This document shows positions 1-9,283 of a stretch of DNA of 64,000 nt, in pieces. Position numbers and translations under genes: made by a program. The stretch lies in NCBI RefSeq assembly GCF_031344055.1, contig NZ_JADBEN010000002.1. One strand, given 5' to 3'. The stretch's first letter is position 1. Each line of letters starts with the position of its first letter. The notes below the pieces were generated by a model that was given only the letters and a program-made list of their open reading frames with translations, was not told where the DNA came from and did no database searches. Source of the DNA: Methylobacillus flagellatus_A. GTDB taxonomy: Bacteria; Pseudomonadota; Gammaproteobacteria; Burkholderiales; Methylophilaceae.

Positions 1-379
1 CGACGCGGGGCTGCGGCTGCCAGCCTGGCTTGCGGTGTTCGGCAACTACATTGGTGAAGATGCCGCCGCGCACGTAGAACTTGGCAGTGAGGCGCATGAA
101 CTTGGGATCGGTCGCCGCCACCAGGTCATCCAGAATGCGGTTGGTCACGGCTTCATGGAAACAGCCTTCGTCGCGGAAAGACCAGATATAAAGCTTGAGG
201 CTCTTCAACTCGACGCATTTCTGGTCGGGAATGTAATCCAGGTAGAGCACGGCGAAATCCGGCTGGCCGGTTTTGGGGCAGAGGCAGGTGAATTCGGGGA
301 TCTCCATATGGATGTGGAAATCGCGGCCGGGATTGGGGTTGTCGAAGGTTTCCAAAGCTTTGCTGGGTTGACTAGACAT
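1..379 (-). CDS. queF: QueF, NADPH-dependent 7-cyano-7-deazaguanine (preQ0) reductase, 3' end cut by window edge
   Basis: Reduces preQ0 to preQ1 in the cytoplasm during synthesis of queuosine, a modified tRNA base. Reading leftwards from the ATG at 379, the protein has the catalytic cysteine motif TCLCPKTGQPDF near residues 31-42, with the conserved Asp of the family close behind, then the QueF signature VELKSLKLYIWSFRDEG and the FHE motif (CFHEAVTNRI). About 126 codons are visible, close to the full length of the short, YkvM-type QueF, so only a few C-terminal residues should lie outside the window. It is divergent from smc, with a 61-bp gap that must carry both promoters; I could not assign either. 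Identification is firm because the active-site and NADPH motifs are all present. Confidence 0.93.
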   Translation of the reverse strand, partial: MSSQPSKALETFDNPNPGRDFHIHMEIPEFTCLCPKTGQPDFAVLYLDYIPDQKCVELKSLKLYIWSFRDEGCFHEAVTNRILDDLVAATDPKFMRLTAKFYVRGGIFTNVVAEHRKPGWQPQPRV

Positions 380-440
380 AAGGGCTACCGTATAAATCGG
401 ATTATCAAAAAAGTGTCATTATAGCCAAGACCTTCATCAA

Positions 441-3400
441 TTGCGCCTGACTCATCTAAAGCTCGCTGGTTTTAAATCCTTCGTCGACCCCACTACCTTG
501 CATATCCATGGCCAGCGCGTAGGCGTGGTAGGCCCCAACGGCTGCGGCAAATCCAACGTCATGGAATCGATACGCTGGGTGCTGGGCGAGTCCAGCGCGA
601 AGGAAATGCGCAGCGAATCCATGGCGGATGTCATCTTCAACGGCTCCGGCAACCGCAAATTGGCTTCCCGTGCCAGCGTCGAGCTCATTTTCGACAACAG
701 CCTGGGCGGCGCGGCAGGGGAATGGTCGCAGTACGCCGAAATCTCCGTCAAGCGCGTGATCGAGCGCGAAAAAGGCTCCAGCTACTTCATCAACAATGCG
801 GCCGTGCGCCGCCGCGACGTGGCCGACTTGTTCCTGGGCACAGGATTAGGCGGCCGCGCCTACGCCATCATCGGCCAGAATACGATCTCCAGGATTGTCG
901 AGGCCAGGCCCGAGGAAATGCGCGTATTCCTCGAAGAGGCCGCCGGCATTTCCAAGTACAAGGAGCGCCGCCGCGAGACCGAGAACCGCCTGCGGGACAC
1001 GCGCGACAACCTGGTGAGGGTTGAGGATATCCGCCAGGAAATGGACAAGCAGATCATGCGCCTGGAAGCGCAGGCTGCCGTCACTTTGCAATACCAGGGC
1101 CTGCAAAACAGCCTGCAACTGGCGCAAGGGCAGCTCTGGCTGTTGAAGAAGCGAGATGCCGGCAACCAGTGGGAGAAGTCGCAGGCCGCCATGAACCGGC
1201 TCGGCATCGAGCTCGAGGCGCAGATGGCGGCGCTGCGGCAGGCGGAGGGCGGCCTCGAAGCCTTGCGCCAGCAGCACCAGGCGGCTTCGGCTCAGTTACA
1301 GGCAGCGCAGGCGGCTTATTACGAAGCCAATGCGGAAGTCTCCAACCAGGAGCAGCAATTGCGCCATACCCAGGAGGCGCGCGCTCGTTTGCAGGCGCAA
1401 TTGCAACAGATAGAGTCGCAATCGCACAAGCTCGACCAGCAGCATCAGGAGTTCAGTGAAAAACTGCAAACCCTGCAAGGACAGCAACGGGTAGCCAGCG
1501 CTGAGGAGGTCGTGGCTGGCGAGCACCTGCAGGCATTTAAGCAGAAACTGCCGGAAATGGAGCGCGCCTTCCAGTCTGCGCTGCATATCTACTCTGCCGC
1601 GCAACGGGCATTGCATGAGGCGGAGCAGGCCATACGCCTGGAGGATGCCAGCCTCAAGCATGCCGAGCGCAACCTGAAGGATGCCAAGTTGCGCCTGCAG
1701 CGCATGCAGCAGGAGGCGGGCAAGCTGAAGATGCCGGACGAGGCTAAGCTGCATGAGCTTGAAGCCGAGTTCACGCAGGCGGCCAGCCAGCAGGCCGGGC
1801 TTGAACAAGACTTGCACCAACTGCGGGAGCATGAACAGCAACAGGCCGAGCAGGTCAAGGCATTACGGGAGCAACTGCTGCAGCATGAACGCCGGCTGGC
1901 GCAGGCGGAAGCCGAAGCTGCCTCCCTGCGCAAGATACAGGCAGGCCTGGGCAAACAGGGACAATTGGAGGGGTGGCTGCGCGCGCGCGGCTTGCATGAC
2001 GGCGAGCGGCTCTGGCAAAAGATCAGGATTACGCCTGGCTGGGAAACCGCGGTCGAGGCGGTGCTTGGCGCCCGCCTCAATACGATCCTAGGTATGCCGG
2101 AGCAGGACATGGCACGCGTCGTGGCGGAGCGTCCTCCCGCAGCGGTGGTGCTTGCCCTTCCTGGCGATCAAGCCTCGGCCGCTGCCGATGCACAGCAGTT
2201 GAGCGCCATGGTCGAGGTACATGAGCCGGGGCTGCAGGGCCTGCTGGCAAACTGGCTGGGCAATGTCTTGGTCGCGCAAACGGCGGACGAAGCCGGGAAG
2301 CTGCGCCTGTCGCTGGAAAATGGGCAGAGCGTGGTCACTGCCGCAGGCGATATTTACGACCGCCACAGCATCAGCCTGCACGCGCAGAACTCGGAATTGC
2401 ACGGCGTGCTGGAACGCCAGCGCGAGCTGGACATGCTGGAGGCGGGCCTGCCGCAAATGCAGCAGGTGCTCCATGAGGCCAAGCATGCTTTGCAGCAGGC
2501 AGAACTCAAGCAGCAGGAGTTGCGCCAGCAGCAACAGCAATTGCAGCAGCAGTTACGCGGCACGACACAGGCGCAACACCAGCGCAGCTTGCAGATCCAG
2601 CAACTCTCACAGGAAAGGCAGCATATCGCGCAGCGCCGCCAAGGCCTGGAAAACGACATCGCCGCACTTACCAGTCAACACGATCAATTACAGCAGGACC
2701 GCCAGCAGCAACAGCAAAAACTTGGCCAGTTGCAGGCATCCCTCGGCCAACTGCAATCCGAACGCCAGGAAACCCAGGCCAGGCGCCATGCCGCTGAAAA
2801 CGAGTTGAATGCGGTGCGGGTTGCCTGGCAAAAAGCCGAGCGTGCCGCACAGGAAAAAACCTTCAACCACAAATTGCTGGCGACCAGCATCGCGGACAGC
2901 CAGAGCAGGTTGAACGCCATCCAGGAAGAGCAGCAAAGCCTCGTCATCCGCCGCCAGGAAGCGCAAGCGCTGCTCGAGGCTGCGGCAATGGAAAACCTCA
3001 AGGCCAACCTCGAAGCCGCGATCGTCCGCAAGCAACAACACGAGGCTGCGCTGGCAGCCGCACGCGACGCGTTGGCGGAGGCCGACAATGCATTGCAGCA
3101 GCAGGAGCGCAGCCGCATGCAATACGAGCAGGCCTTGCACCCTTTGCGCGACAAGCTGGAGCAGTCGCGCCTCAATGAGCAGCAGGCGCGACTGCACTTT
3201 GAGCAATGCCAGCAGAACCTGCAGGAATGCGGGCTGGAGGAAGGGGCGCTGGTGCAAGGACTGACCGTCAACACGAAAACCAGCGATCTGGAACGCCGGA
3301 TCGCGGCATTGGGCGGGGAAATCGAGGGGCTTGGGCCGGTGAACCTCGCCGCACTGCAGGAATTGGAAAGCGAGCGCGAGCGCAAGCAATACCTGGACAG

Positions 3401-3947
3401 CCAGTCGGCAGACCTCGAGCAGGCCGTCGCCACGCTCGAAGATGCGATACGGCGCATAGACCGCGAAACGCGCAGCCGCCTGCAGCACACCTATGACGAG
3501 GCCAACCGCAACTTTGCCGAATTGTTCGCGGAATTGTTCGGGGGCGGGCAGGCCAAGCTGGAAATGCTGGGCGATGAAATCCTCGATACCGGCATGCAGG
3601 TGTTCGCCCAGCCCCCGGGCAAGAAGAACAGCACCATCCATTTATTGTCAGGCGGCGAGAAGGCGCTGACGGCGCTGGCATTGGTGTTCGCCTTGTTCCG
3701 GCTCAATCCGGCCCCTTTCTGCCTCATGGACGAAGTGGATGCGCCGTTGGACGATAGCAATACCGAGCGTTTTTGCGCCCTGGTGAAAAAAATGTCGGAG
3801 CGCACACAATTTTTATTTGTCAGCCATAATAAAATAACCATGGAAATGGCTCAGCAGCTTATCGGAGTCACCATGCAGGAATCCGGTGTCTCCCGTATTG
3901 TGGAGGTGGATATCGCGGCGGCATTGCAGATGCACGAGGCAGCATGA
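441..3947 (+). CDS. smc: Chromosome segregation protein SMC
   Basis: Structural maintenance of chromosomes ATPase that organises and helps segregate the nucleoid, normally with ScpA/ScpB (not in this window). The protein is 1168 aa, the usual family length. The N-terminal head has Walker A GPNGCGKSN at about residues 31-39. Two very Gln/Glu/Ala-rich coiled coils flank a hinge at about residues 505-640. The C-terminal head carries the ABC signature LLSGGEKALTALAL near 1068 and Walker B CLMDEVDAPLDD near 1093. Translation starts at TTG: the resulting N-terminus MRLTHLKLAGFKSFVDPT is the canonical SMC start and no in-frame ATG precedes it. No clear Shine-Dalgarno is visible. It is followed 105 bp later by zipA and then ligA, an order also known from other Proteobacteria such as Pseudomonas. 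Confidence 0.96.
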   Translation: MRLTHLKLAGFKSFVDPTTLHIHGQRVGVVGPNGCGKSNVMESIRWVLGESSAKEMRSESMADVIFNGSGNRKLASRASVELIFDNSLGGAAGEWSQYAEISVKRVIEREKGSSYFINNAAVRRRDVADLFLGTGLGGRAYAIIGQNTISRIVEARPEEMRVFLEEAAGISKYKERRRETENRLRDTRDNLVRVEDIRQEMDKQIMRLEAQAAVTLQYQGLQNSLQLAQGQLWLLKKRDAGNQWEKSQAAMNRLGIELEAQMAALRQAEGGLEALRQQHQAASAQLQAAQAAYYEANAEVSNQEQQLRHTQEARARLQAQLQQIESQSHKLDQQHQEFSEKLQTLQGQQRVASAEEVVAGEHLQAFKQKLPEMERAFQSALHIYSAAQRALHEAEQAIRLEDASLKHAERNLKDAKLRLQRMQQEAGKLKMPDEAKLHELEAEFTQAASQQAGLEQDLHQLREHEQQQAEQVKALREQLLQHERRLAQAEAEAASLRKIQAGLGKQGQLEGWLRARGLHDGERLWQKIRITPGWETAVEAVLGARLNTILGMPEQDMARVVAERPPAAVVLALPGDQASAAADAQQLSAMVEVHEPGLQGLLANWLGNVLVAQTADEAGKLRLSLENGQSVVTAAGDIYDRHSISLHAQNSELHGVLERQRELDMLEAGLPQMQQVLHEAKHALQQAELKQQELRQQQQQLQQQLRGTTQAQHQRSLQIQQLSQERQHIAQRRQGLENDIAALTSQHDQLQQDRQQQQQKLGQLQASLGQLQSERQETQARRHAAENELNAVRVAWQKAERAAQEKTFNHKLLATSIADSQSRLNAIQEEQQSLVIRRQEAQALLEAAAMENLKANLEAAIVRKQQHEAALAAARDALAEADNALQQQERSRMQYEQALHPLRDKLEQSRLNEQQARLHFEQCQQNLQECGLEEGALVQGLTVNTKTSDLERRIAALGGEIEGLGPVNLAALQELESERERKQYLDSQSADLEQAVATLEDAIRRIDRETRSRLQHTYDEANRNFAELFAELFGGGQAKLEMLGDEILDTGMQVFAQPPGKKNSTIHLLSGGEKALTALALVFALFRLNPAPFCLMDEVDAPLDDSNTERFCALVKKMSERTQFLFVSHNKITMEMAQQLIGVTMQESGVSRIVEVDIAAALQMHEAA

Positions 3948-4052
3948 ACAGGATTCCGCTCTTGGCGCTTGTCAGCACTCATGGCGCATCGGCAACACCC
4001 TTGAATAAACCAGGATCATTTATCAGATCAAGAAGCGTGGAGTATTAAAATA

Positions 4053-5432
4053 ATGACTGATCTACATTGGGCCTTACTGGGACTGGGCGCCCTTATCATC
4101 GGCGCTGTGCTGGCCTTCAACTGGTGGCAGGAACGCAAGTTTAAGCAGGAGGCCTTCAAGCGTTTCGACGAGCCCAAGTACGATGCATTAATGGAAGAGG
4201 CGCGCGCCATCCGCAATGAAGAGTTTCATATCGATCCCCATGCCGTACAGGATGACGAGGATGCTTCTGACGCTGAATACGTTGAGCGCGCTGATACATC
4301 CGTTCAACAGGCGAATAGCCTGGATGATGAACTCCAGTACGAGCCAGACTACGAGCCTGCTGGGGAGAGCGCGTCCTTCGCTGAAACGTATGAAGCCAAG
4401 GAAGATACTATAAAGCAAGATGCTCTAGAGGAAACGATAGTTGCCAATATCCCGGAAGAGGCAGAGGTGCCGCCATGGGAGGATGCCATCGAAGAAGAAA
4501 GCGTAAAGAAAGTCGAGGCGCTGCAAGCGGCTGTTCCCGAGCATCCGCCAGAGCCGGAATATGCCCCGGAGCCGGCTACCCGGCCCGTCCTGACGATTCC
4601 CCCTGAAGTGAATCCCGAGATCGATTTTGTCGGCGTGCTTTCGCTGGCAGCGCCAGCCAGCGGCCAGGCGCTGCGTGAGTTCCTGCTTTCGATCACGGAT
4701 ATCGACAAGCCGGTGTATGCCTACGGGCTGGGCGGCGACCAGCGCTGGCATCTGCTGACGCGGGAGCAGGAGTCGGCCCATTTCAGCGCCGCCATCTGCA
4801 CCTTGCAGCTTGCCGATCGCGCAGGCGCGGTCTCGACCGGCACATTGTCGCGCTTCCACCTCGCCGTCGAGGAGCTGGCCCGCTCCCTGGGTGCGTCGAT
4901 TGAGTGGCTGAACACGGAAAGCCCATTGCAGCAGGCTACAGAGCTTGACCAGTTCTGCATCGAAGTCGACCAGATGGTCGGTTTCCACCTCACGCAGGGG
5001 GCAAGCGGCCCATTCACCGGCACCAAGTTCCGCGGGCTCGCGGAAGCGGGCGGCCTGACGCTGGGCGAGGACGGCGCTTATCACTACATTGTCGAGGATG
5101 GCAGCGGCAACCAGCAGGTGTTGTTCTCCGTGGTCAACCATGACAAATTGCCATTTACCGTCGAGATGCTGCGCACCTCGGTGATCCGTGGGCTTACCTT
5201 CCAGCTGGATATCCCGAGGGTGCAGAACTACACCGAGGCGTACAACCATATGGTGCTGCTGGCCAGGCAGATGGAGCACGGCCTGGGCGCCCGCCTGGTG
5301 GATGACAAGCAGCGCGAGTTGGGTGATGCGCAGATCGACAAGATTCGCCAGCAGATCAAGCTGATCCACGACAAGATGATCGCGCACGGCATTGTGCCTG
5401 GCCAGGCTTACGCCTTGCGCTTGTTCTCCTGA
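4053..5432 (+). CDS. zipA: Cell division protein ZipA, long form
   Basis: Membrane anchor that binds FtsZ and tethers the Z-ring. A single N-terminal transmembrane helix (about residues 4-24, WALLGLGALIIGAVLAFNWW) is followed by a long acidic, Pro/Glu-rich linker to about residue 185. The ZipA C-terminal FtsZ-binding domain covers about residues 320-450 (for example VEMLRTSVIRGLTFQLDIPRV). At 459 aa it is much longer than the 328-aa E. coli protein. A second folded-looking segment at about 188-315 sits between linker and FtsZ-binding domain; I do not recognise it as a separate family. The stop codon nearly touches the ligA start. A weak Shine-Dalgarno (GGAG) precedes the ATG. Confidence 0.9.
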   Translation: MTDLHWALLGLGALIIGAVLAFNWWQERKFKQEAFKRFDEPKYDALMEEARAIRNEEFHIDPHAVQDDEDASDAEYVERADTSVQQANSLDDELQYEPDYEPAGESASFAETYEAKEDTIKQDALEETIVANIPEEAEVPPWEDAIEEESVKKVEALQAAVPEHPPEPEYAPEPATRPVLTIPPEVNPEIDFVGVLSLAAPASGQALREFLLSITDIDKPVYAYGLGGDQRWHLLTREQESAHFSAAICTLQLADRAGAVSTGTLSRFHLAVEELARSLGASIEWLNTESPLQQATELDQFCIEVDQMVGFHLTQGASGPFTGTKFRGLAEAGGLTLGEDGAYHYIVEDGSGNQQVLFSVVNHDKLPFTVEMLRTSVIRGLTFQLDIPRVQNYTEAYNHMVLLARQMEHGLGARLVDDKQRELGDAQIDKIRQQIKLIHDKMIAHGIVPGQAYALRLFS

Positions 5433-5433
5433 T

Positions 5434-7524
5434 ATGGCGGACATGCAAGCAGGCCTGTTTTCGGCACATCCTCCAGCAACGCTGTCCGGCTTGGCTGGAA
5501 AGGCGGAAGCCTTGCGCGCCACGATACGGCGCTACGATCACGAATATTACGTGCTGGATGCGCCCAGCGTGCCGGATAGCGAATACGACCGCGTGTTCCG
5601 CGAGCTCAAGGCACTGGAAGAAGCTCACCCCGAGCTGGTCACGCCAGACTCGCCTACGCAGCGGGTCGGCGGGGCCGCCATGACGGAACTCGTGCCGGTG
5701 CGGCATCGCATCCCCATGCTGTCGATCGAGACGGAAACCGACATCACGCCCCAGGGCGCCTGCAATTTCGACGCGCGCGTGCGCAAGAAGCTGGGACTAT
5801 TGCCCGACGATGCGCCGATTGAATATGCAGCGGAATTGAAGTTCGACGGCCTGGCCTTGAGCTTGCGCTACGAACATGGCTTGCTGGTGCAGGCAGCGAC
5901 ACGCGGCGACGGCGAGGTCGGCGAAGATGTGACGCATAATATCCGCACCATACGCCAGATCCCGTTGCAATTGCACGGTGAAGCGCCTGAAGTGCTTGAG
6001 GTCCGGGGCGAGGTGTACATGAGCCGTCCGGATTTTGAACGCTACAATGCCCGCCAGCGCGAGCACGGCAAGCCCACCCTGGTGAACCCGCGCAACGGCG
6101 CTGCAGGCAGCATCCGCCAGCTCGATCCGCGCCTTGCCGCACAGCGGCCGTTGTCGTTCTTCGCCTATGGCCTCGGCGAGACCAAGGGCTGGAAGGTGCC
6201 GTCCACCCATGCCCAGGTGCTGGATGCGCTCAAGGCGCTCGGCTTCCCTGTATGCAGCGAGCGCGCCGTAGGCATGGGCGCGGAGGTATTGGCGGCTTTT
6301 CACCAGTCCATCGCCGCCAGGCGCGACCAATTGTCATACGACATCGACGGCGTGGTCTACAAAGTCAACCGCCTGGACCTGCAGCGCGAGCTGGGTTTCC
6401 GTTCCCGCGAGCCGAACTGGGCGGTGGCGCATAAATTCCCGGCGCAGGAAGAAATGACCGTGCTCGAGCATATCGACGTGCAGGTAGGGCGCACCGGCGC
6501 CATCACTCCCGTGGCGCGCCTGAAGCCGGTATTCGTTGGCGGGGTGACCGTCACCAATGCCACATTGCACAACCAGGACGAAATCGACCGCAAGGACGTG
6601 CGCATTGGCGATACCGTGGTGGTGCGCCGCGCCGGAGATGTCATCCCCGAAGTGGTCTCCGTCATCAAGGACAGGCGCCCAGCAGGCTCTCAGCCCTATG
6701 TTTTGCTCGAGGCGATAGGCCACTTGTGCCCGATATGCGGCTCCCATGCCGCGAGGTTGCCGGACGAGGCTGCCGTGCGCTGTACGGGCGGCCTGTTCTG
6801 CCCGGCGCAACGCAAGCAGGCCATCCTGCATTTCGCTTCCCGCCGCGCCATGGATATCGAAGGCCTGGGCGAAAAGCTGGTCGACCAGCTGATCGACCAG
6901 AACAAGGTCGAAACCCTGGCCGACCTGTATGACCCGGAGAAAATCAATCTGGACATACTTTCCAGCCTGGACCGCATGGCCGAGAAATCTGCCCGCAACC
7001 TGCTGGACGCCTTGCAGAAAAGCAAGCATGCGACGTTGAACAGGTTTATCTACGCGTTGGGCATCCGCAATGTGGGAGAAGCCACGGCCAAGGATCTGGC
7101 GCGCTATTTCGGCAAGCTGGACGCACTGCAGGCGGCGGATGCCGAAGCCTTGCAGCAAGTGCCGGACGTCGGGCCGGTGGTGGCGCGCTCGATCGCCGAA
7201 TTCTTTGCCGAGGAACATAACCGTGAAGTGATCAGGAAACTGACGGACGCCGGCATCCATTGGGAGGAGAGCGAAGGGCAGCCGGCCAGCTCCGGCGCGC
7301 TGGAAGGCAAGACTTTCGTATTGACCGGCACGCTGCCCACGATGTCGCGGGAGGAGGCCAAGGAGCGCATAGAGGCAGCCGGCGGCAAGGTCAGCGGCAG
7401 TGTTTCCAAGAAGACCAGCTATGTGGTCGCAGGCAGCGAGGCCGGCAGCAAGCTAGCCAAGGCGCAGGAGCTGGGGCTGGCGATACTGGACGAGGCCGGG
7501 TTGCTGGATCTGCTCGCGGAATGA
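5434..7524 (+). CDS. ligA: NAD+-dependent DNA ligase LigA
   Basis: Seals nicks in replication and repair using NAD+. The 696-aa protein shows the adenylation motif KFDGLALSL, with the AMP-accepting lysine at about residue 136, OB-fold sequences, a four-cysteine zinc finger (CPICGS...CTGGLFC, about residues 430-455), HhH repeats and a C-terminal BRCT domain (from about 620, LEGKTFVLTGTLPTMSREEA). The ATG at 5434 begins one base after the zipA TGA and gives a normal N-terminus; a longer in-frame extension into zipA is open but unlikely. The last four bases overlap the next gene as ATGA, so smc-zipA-ligA-cysQ-TPR look like one transcription unit. Confidence 0.96.
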   Translation: MADMQAGLFSAHPPATLSGLAGKAEALRATIRRYDHEYYVLDAPSVPDSEYDRVFRELKALEEAHPELVTPDSPTQRVGGAAMTELVPVRHRIPMLSIETETDITPQGACNFDARVRKKLGLLPDDAPIEYAAELKFDGLALSLRYEHGLLVQAATRGDGEVGEDVTHNIRTIRQIPLQLHGEAPEVLEVRGEVYMSRPDFERYNARQREHGKPTLVNPRNGAAGSIRQLDPRLAAQRPLSFFAYGLGETKGWKVPSTHAQVLDALKALGFPVCSERAVGMGAEVLAAFHQSIAARRDQLSYDIDGVVYKVNRLDLQRELGFRSREPNWAVAHKFPAQEEMTVLEHIDVQVGRTGAITPVARLKPVFVGGVTVTNATLHNQDEIDRKDVRIGDTVVVRRAGDVIPEVVSVIKDRRPAGSQPYVLLEAIGHLCPICGSHAARLPDEAAVRCTGGLFCPAQRKQAILHFASRRAMDIEGLGEKLVDQLIDQNKVETLADLYDPEKINLDILSSLDRMAEKSARNLLDALQKSKHATLNRFIYALGIRNVGEATAKDLARYFGKLDALQAADAEALQQVPDVGPVVARSIAEFFAEEHNREVIRKLTDAGIHWEESEGQPASSGALEGKTFVLTGTLPTMSREEAKERIEAAGGKVSGSVSKKTSYVVAGSEAGSKLAKAQELGLAILDEAGLLDLLAE

Positions 7525-8321
7525 AGGATAGCCTCCTCCCTGCATTGATGAAGCTGGCGCATGAGGCCGGGGAGGCCATCATGCAGGTGTACCGCGGGGA
7601 TTTTGCAGTACATCACAAGGAGGATCATTCTCCCTTGACGGAAGCAGACCTGGCAGCCCATCGCGTCATCAAGGACGGCCTGCAATGGTTGACCCCAGGG
7701 TTGCCGCTGATCTCCGAGGAGTATGAGCTTGCCCCATTCGCAGAGCGCCAGCAATGGCAGCAATACTGGCTGGTCGACCCCCTGGACGGCACCCGTGAAT
7801 TCGTCAAGCGCAATGACGAATTCAGCGTGAATATCGCCTTGATCGATTGCGGCCGGCCCGTGCTCGGCGTCGTCCACGCACCGGCCCTTGGACTCAGCTA
7901 TTATGCCGACGGCCAGGCTGCCTACAAGCAGCTGGACGGCCAGGCGGCGCAGCGCATCCATGCCCGTCCACTGGACCTTGGCCATATTACCGTCGCTGCC
8001 AGCCGCTCCCATCCCGGCAAAAAAATACAGGCCATGTTGCGGAATATTACTATCCAACATAGCGAGCCGCATATTGTCCATATGGGCAGCTCGCTCAAGA
8101 TATGCCTGGTTGCAGAGGGAAAGGCCGATGTTTACCCGCGCCTGGGCCTGACGTCGGAATGGGACACTGCGGCCGCGCAGTGCGTGCTCGAATGCGCGGG
8201 CGGCCAATTGGTCGACCGCCATGGCCTTGCCCTGCAATACAACCGCAAGGACACTATCCTCAATCCGGAATTTTTTGCCCGTGGCGCGACAGCGCACGAT
8301 TGGAACCAATACCTGGAGTAA
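7521..8321 (+). CDS. cysQ: CysQ-type 3'(2'),5'-bisphosphate nucleotidase, inositol monophosphatase family
   Basis: Member of the FIG/IMPase superfamily of Mg-dependent phosphomonoesterases, most like CysQ, which removes the 3' phosphate of PAP formed during sulfate assimilation. The metal-binding signature DPLDGTREFV lies at about residues 87-96, an upstream acidic site is at SEEYE, and the C-terminal signature EWDTAAAQCVLECAGG is near residues 217-232. It has 266 aa, normal for the family. The start ATG overlaps the ligA stop (ATGA), so translation is probably coupled. Exact substrate (PAP or another sugar phosphate) cannot be fixed from sequence alone. Confidence 0.85.
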   Translation: MKDSLLPALMKLAHEAGEAIMQVYRGDFAVHHKEDHSPLTEADLAAHRVIKDGLQWLTPGLPLISEEYELAPFAERQQWQQYWLVDPLDGTREFVKRNDEFSVNIALIDCGRPVLGVVHAPALGLSYYADGQAAYKQLDGQAAQRIHARPLDLGHITVAASRSHPGKKIQAMLRNITIQHSEPHIVHMGSSLKICLVAEGKADVYPRLGLTSEWDTAAAQCVLECAGGQLVDRHGLALQYNRKDTILNPEFFARGATAHDWNQYLE

Positions 8322-9226
8322 TGATGCCGTTTTTTAGAATCCTGATGATATGTATGCTCGCAAGCAGTCTTGCGCATGCCGGCACGAACCCGGCCGAGGG
8401 TTGCCTCCGTGCATTGGATGAAGACGATGCCGATGCAGCCTTGGCTCAGGCAGGGCAGGGCCTGGCAAAACAACAGGGGCAGCGCGACCTCTTGCTGTGC
8501 AAAGGCAGGGCGGAATTGGCCCTGGGGCGCGGCGAAGATGCCGTCAAGAGCTTCACTGCCGCCGAGGCGCAGGCAACCACGGCGCATGAGCGCTTGGTGA
8601 CCTATTTACTCAAGGGCAACGCCTACAATGCATTGGAGCAGTACGCACAAGCGCAATCCAGTTATGAAGCGGCGCTGGCGCTCGCCACACAGGAAAAAAA
8701 CCAGAAGTTCCAGGCCATCTCACACTTGCTGGCAGGCGAGGCCCTGGTGCAGCAGGCATCGTTGCCGCAAGCGCAACAACATTATGAAGCAGCCCTCCAG
8801 CTTGCTGCCAATAACAACGAGCGTGCCGATGCCAACGAGCATCTTGCCCAGCTCAAAGCCAAGCAGGGGCTTTATGACGATGCCATCGCATATCAGGTCA
8901 AGGCCCTGGTCATGCAGGCGAGCGACGGTAGTTTCGATGCCTATGCGAATGCCGGGCTGGAGCTCGGCTCGCTTTACATCAATGCCAAGGATTTCAACAA
9001 TGCCGAGAAAAACCTCAACAGGATCATAGGCAAGGCAAAAGAAGCCGGCGACGGCTACTGGGCAGCCAAGGGCTATTATTACCTGGGACTGAATTTCATC
9101 GCTGCCGGGCAGGCCGGCAAGGCGAAGGAGGCGTTGGAGCAGGCGCTGGAAATCGGCGAGGCCATAGGCGCAGAAAAGTTGACGGCGGAAGTGAACTTGC
9201 AATTGCAAAACTTATCACAGCGTTAA
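8321..9226 (+). CDS. Secreted or periplasmic tetratricopeptide-repeat protein
   Basis: A protein of about 300 aa with an N-terminal signal peptide (MPFFRILMICMLASSLAHA, cleavage after AHA) followed by a run of degenerate 34-residue TPR helical repeats rich in Ala, Leu, Tyr and Gln through to the C-terminus. TPRs mediate protein-protein contacts; no catalytic motif is visible. Two adjacent ATGs (8321 and 8324) could start it. The GGAG at 8315 is better spaced for 8324, while 8321 overlaps the cysQ TAA. It is the last gene of the ligA-cysQ run. I do not recognise a specific named family. Confidence 0.8.
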   Translation: MMPFFRILMICMLASSLAHAGTNPAEGCLRALDEDDADAALAQAGQGLAKQQGQRDLLLCKGRAELALGRGEDAVKSFTAAEAQATTAHERLVTYLLKGNAYNALEQYAQAQSSYEAALALATQEKNQKFQAISHLLAGEALVQQASLPQAQQHYEAALQLAANNNERADANEHLAQLKAKQGLYDDAIAYQVKALVMQASDGSFDAYANAGLELGSLYINAKDFNNAEKNLNRIIGKAKEAGDGYWAAKGYYYLGLNFIAAGQAGKAKEALEQALEIGEAIGAEKLTAEVNLQLQNLSQR

Positions 9227-9283
9227 TGCCAGCTCCGCCTGTCCCAGGCCCATGCAATGGCGCATCTGCTTGAAAGGTCGCCC

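Noticed and set aside
35..424. 129-codon plus-strand frame at the left edge.
   Set aside because: Antisense to queF, whose catalytic motifs are complete.
2684..3641. Long minus-strand frames within smc and other similar frames across the window.
   Set aside because: Antisense to the SMC coiled coil; low-complexity Cys/Ser/Arg or Leu/Gln-rich products.
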